Source of the DNA: Ilumatobacter sp.
GTDB lineage: Bacteria; Actinomycetota; Acidimicrobiia; Acidimicrobiales; Ilumatobacteraceae
Direction: 5' to 3'
Assembly (NCBI GenBank): GCA_018666235.1
Contig: JABJAB010000019.1
Coordinates: 8,931-72,930 of the forward strand
DNA length: 64,000 bases
Both the position numbers and the translations under genes were made by a program. A model generated the notes under the pieces. The model was not told where the DNA came from. It was given only the letters and a program-made list of their open reading frames with translations, and did no database searches. Below are positions 63,144 through 64,000 of the stretch, piece after piece; positions within the stretch are counted from its first letter, which is position 1; every line of letters begins with the position of its first letter.

Positions 63144-63725
63144 TCACTGGTCGACGTCCTGTCGGAGGTGGCCGAGTCGCGTTGCCAGACGTCGGTGCGC
63201 ACGATGCGAACGGGACTTCACCGTGCCGACCGCAACGCCGAGCTGCTCGGCGATTTCACTGTGCGTGTGACCCTGAAGGTGCTGCAGCCGGATGACCTCG
63301 CGTTCGTTTGGATCAAGGCTGTCGATCGCTGTTCGCACGCTCCATACGGTCTCGATCTGTTCGGCACTTGGCGGCAATGTGACGAGCGCACTGTCTGACG
63401 GGTCGGCATGATCAATCGCCTCGGTCGGGCGCCGCTGCTCTTTGCGGAGCGCATCGATGGCAGCGCGGCGAGCGATCGTGGCCAACCACGGTGCAAAATC
63501 CCGACCTGCATCGAAGTGATCGGCATGACGCCACGCCTGGAGAAACACGTGCTGCGTGACGTCTTCGGCACGTTGCCCGTCACCCAGTATCCGGTGGGCG
63601 ACGGTGAATACCAGCCCGCCGAATCGCTCGTACATCGTGCGCACTGCGTCTTCGTCGCCGTCACGGAAGGCAAGCGCAAGTTCGGTGTCACGTTGTACCT
63701 CGTGCGGCGGACGGAACTGCTCCAT
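63144..63725 (-). CDS. ECF-type RNA polymerase sigma factor
   Basis: This 193-residue sigma-70 family factor has region 2 (YERFGGLVFTVAHRILGDGQ with AEDVTQHVFLQAW) for -10 recognition and region 4 (LDPNEREVIRLQHLQGHTHS with IAEQLGVAVGTVKSRSHRAH) for -35 recognition. The spacing and length fit ECF factors. I start at the ATG at 63725; the open frame continues to 63815, close to the tRNA terminator. Its partner is the adjacent anti-sigma gene. The target promoter sequence is not known from the window. Confidence 0.92.
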   Translation of the reverse strand: MEQFRPPHEVQRDTELALAFRDGDEDAVRTMYERFGGLVFTVAHRILGDGQRAEDVTQHVFLQAWRHADHFDAGRDFAPWLATIARRAAIDALRKEQRRPTEAIDHADPSDSALVTLPPSAEQIETVWSVRTAIDSLDPNEREVIRLQHLQGHTHSEIAEQLGVAVGTVKSRSHRAHRRLATRLGHLRQDVDQ

Positions 63726-63816
63726 GACCGACGCCAGCGTATTCGTTCCAAGCGTCCAAACTACGGACACGCGCGACGGGAAAGCCCCGGTCGCGTGCTC
63801 GACCGAAAACGACAAC

Positions 63817-63845
63817 GGCCCGCAACACCATTGGTGTTCCGGGCC
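63817..63845 (-). terminator. terminator after tRNA-Val
   Basis: GGCCCG (63817-63822) pairs with CGGGCC (63840-63845) around an inner AACACCA/TGGTGTT stem. On the minus strand it is followed by GTTGTCGTTTTC. It separates the tRNA from the sigma-factor gene. Confidence 0.7.
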
Positions 63846-63858
63846 GAACTGGTCGTTG

Positions 63859-63935
63859 TGGTGGGCATGACGGGACTCGAACCCGGGACCTCTACCGTGT
63901 CATGGTAGCGCTCTAACCAACTGAGCTACACGCCC
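63859..63935 (-). tRNA. tRNA-Val(GAC)
   Basis: A 77-nt cloverleaf with encoded CCA (63859-63861) and acceptor GGGCGTG pairing with CATGCCC (one G-T pair). The anticodon arm is CTACC-ATGACAC-GGTAG, giving anticodon GAC, and the T loop is TTCGAGT. Nothing else is seen in the remaining 65 nt to the window end. Confidence 0.96.
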
Positions 63936-64000
63936 GTAGCGGACGACAGAATACCACTTACACACCCGCTCCCCACCCGGGCTGCCAGCTTTCGATTCGG

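Overview
The window is high-GC DNA densely packed with bacterial genes and reads as a chromosomal segment of an actinobacterium. Supporting marks are an ANTAR response regulator of the PdtaR type next to polA, an LLM-class F420-type oxidoreductase, an SCO6745-family protein, a monomeric isocitrate dehydrogenase, many GTG and TTG starts, and many genes with a TAnnnT box 6-9 nt before the start codon and no ribosome binding site, which is typical of leaderless actinobacterial transcripts. Membership of the Acidimicrobiia (Ilumatobacter-like) is my inference; nothing in the window proves it.

Layout. 1-1206: end of a membrane protein, an epoxide-hydrolase-like enzyme, tRNA-Leu(GAG). 1247-12453 (minus strand): rapZ, gap, pgk and tpiA, then a five-gene oligopeptide ABC transporter with a structured leader, a small membrane protein and secG. 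This resembles the mycobacterial rapZ-yvcK-whiA ... gap-pgk-tpi-secG order, but the transporter sits between tpiA and secG, and yvcK and whiA are not there. 12538-16908: a three-gene sugar-acid or lactone catabolic operon, a methyltransferase and a divergent F420-type oxidoreductase. 16910-27830: uvrC, uvrA and uvrB, with a protease-dead rhomboid, an MFS carrier and a LOG-family protein between them. 27886-30581: two CBS/CorC-type membrane proteins.

30782-34351 holds the most striking gene: a glutathione peroxidase whose catalytic position is an in-frame TGA, followed by a hairpin whose apex is identical to the E. coli fdhF SECIS apex, so it is very probably a selenoprotein. Downstream lie a GCS2-type glutamate-cysteine ligase homologue, an M20 amidohydrolase and a gamma-glutamylcyclotransferase, overlapping each other by 4 nt. 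34372-42104: coaE, rpsA, polA and pdtaR, a block that is also syntenic in mycobacteria, plus small conserved proteins. 42184-44542: DUF4282 and DUF3237 proteins and an acyl-CoA ligase.

44616-46381 looks like the scar of an integrative element: an intact tRNA with anticodon CAA at one end, a displaced copy of its 3' half at the other, and about 1.6 kb of mostly degenerate DNA between. 46516-50981 is the type II fatty-acid synthesis operon (fabD-fabH-fabG-acpP-fabF) with fabZ convergent to it. In this operon fabD carries a lipoyl-like C-terminal extension. 51539-56796: a lipoprotein with two nearly identical fasciclin domains, a HAD-acyltransferase fusion, a LysR regulator and an acyl-CoA carboxylase beta-type subunit. 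57420-61024: citrate synthase and monomeric isocitrate dehydrogenase, convergent and separated by a long hairpin terminator. The window ends with an acyl-CoA dehydrogenase, an anti-sigma/ECF sigma pair with RskA-like features, and tRNA-Val(GAC).
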